A model generated the notes under the pieces. It had not been told where the DNA came from. It did not search any database and saw only the letters and a list, made by a program, of their open reading frames with translations. Below, piece by piece: positions 63,631-64,000 of a stretch of DNA of 64,000 nucleotides. The position numbers and the translations under genes are program-made. Origin of the DNA: Pyrocephalus nanus. Taxonomy: Eukaryota > Chordata > Aves > Passeriformes > Tyrannidae. The DNA lies in the NCBI GenBank assembly GCA_038380795.1, contig CM076277.1, forward strand, positions 6,105,501 to 6,169,500. Reading direction: 5' to 3'. How positions within the stretch are numbered: position 1 is the first letter of the stretch; each line of letters begins with the position of its first letter.

Positions 63631-64000
63631 GAGATCTAATGAATTATGTACAGGTGACTTGTTCTAAACTCCCAGTTAATTTTCCAGATGACAAGAACTT
63701 CAACGCACGGGATTATCACCTGGTCTGACCTATTTGTGTCCAAACTCTCCATGAGCACACCTACCCACATGTGTTGCTTTTTCACAACTGGCCATTAGAG
63801 ATCCTCCATCTTTAGTTCATTTTGTGTATAAAACAGCCCAGTGTGCTCCAGAGAAGTGACTGAAGTCTCTCATTTGTCCCTCTTTAGCAACAGGATATCT
63901 CAACTAGTGTGTAAAATTAATAAACTCTGTAATTTTAAGTCTAAGGAAACAACATAAACACAACCATGCCTCAGGGTTACACCACAAGATTGATAGGGAG
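63592..64000 (-). other. ZFP64 intron, 3' portion
   Basis: No coding potential continues past the acceptor at 63592. The 409 bases to the window edge are ordinary non-coding sequence without a recognisable repeat. The preceding exon, which should carry the upstream fingers, is not in the window. Confidence 0.75.

Noticed and set aside
62816..63667. 283-codon plus-strand open frame and the 147-codon frame at 62376-62819
   Set aside because: Both lie antisense to the ZFP64 exon; the opposite strand explains the openness through its conserved finger codons.

Overview
The window looks like vertebrate, most probably avian, nuclear DNA. It holds one intron-containing coding exon of a C2H2 zinc-finger gene, very few interspersed repeats, and nearly all recognisable repeats are short 5'-truncated CR1 LINE 3' ends of the type typical of bird genomes. 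One much older MIR-type SINE relic is also present. There are no operons, bacterial-style gene packing, rRNA or CRISPR. The bird assignment rests on CR1 style and low repeat density; the species cannot be told.

The only protein-coding gene I can support is at the right edge: the terminal coding exon of ZFP64 on the minus strand (62291-63591), with its splice acceptor, the start of the upstream intron (63592-64000), and a 3' UTR that probably runs to paired AATAAA signals at 60849-60860. The exon encodes six C2H2 fingers and a long finger-free C-terminal region.

Everything from position 1 to about 60.8 kb appears to be intergenic. In mammals the 3' end of ZFP64 faces SALL4, so if synteny holds the low-coordinate side of this window leads toward SALL4 and the desert could carry its distal regulatory DNA. 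That is inference. The many 60-160 codon open frames here show no domain I recognise and overlap on both strands as chance frames do.

Within the desert I mark five CR1 fragments (15.6, 26.5, 27.4, 36.2 and 37.7 kb, all minus strand), a MIR relic (47.4-47.6 kb), a tRNA-derived relic with correctly spaced A and B boxes (51.5 kb), homopolymer tracts, three G-quadruplex motifs, a CpG cluster (22.2-22.5 kb), and several symmetric sequences. The best of these are an 11-bp-arm hairpin at 7.47 kb beside a small CpG cluster, and an 18-bp perfect palindrome nested in a second inverted repeat at 56.5 kb. A stretch at 31.0-31.8 kb combines several nuclear-receptor and TCF-like motifs and is the best-looking enhancer candidate. 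I did not find an exotic or clearly undescribed system; the unusual items are regulatory-looking or structural DNA that need cross-species alignment to judge.
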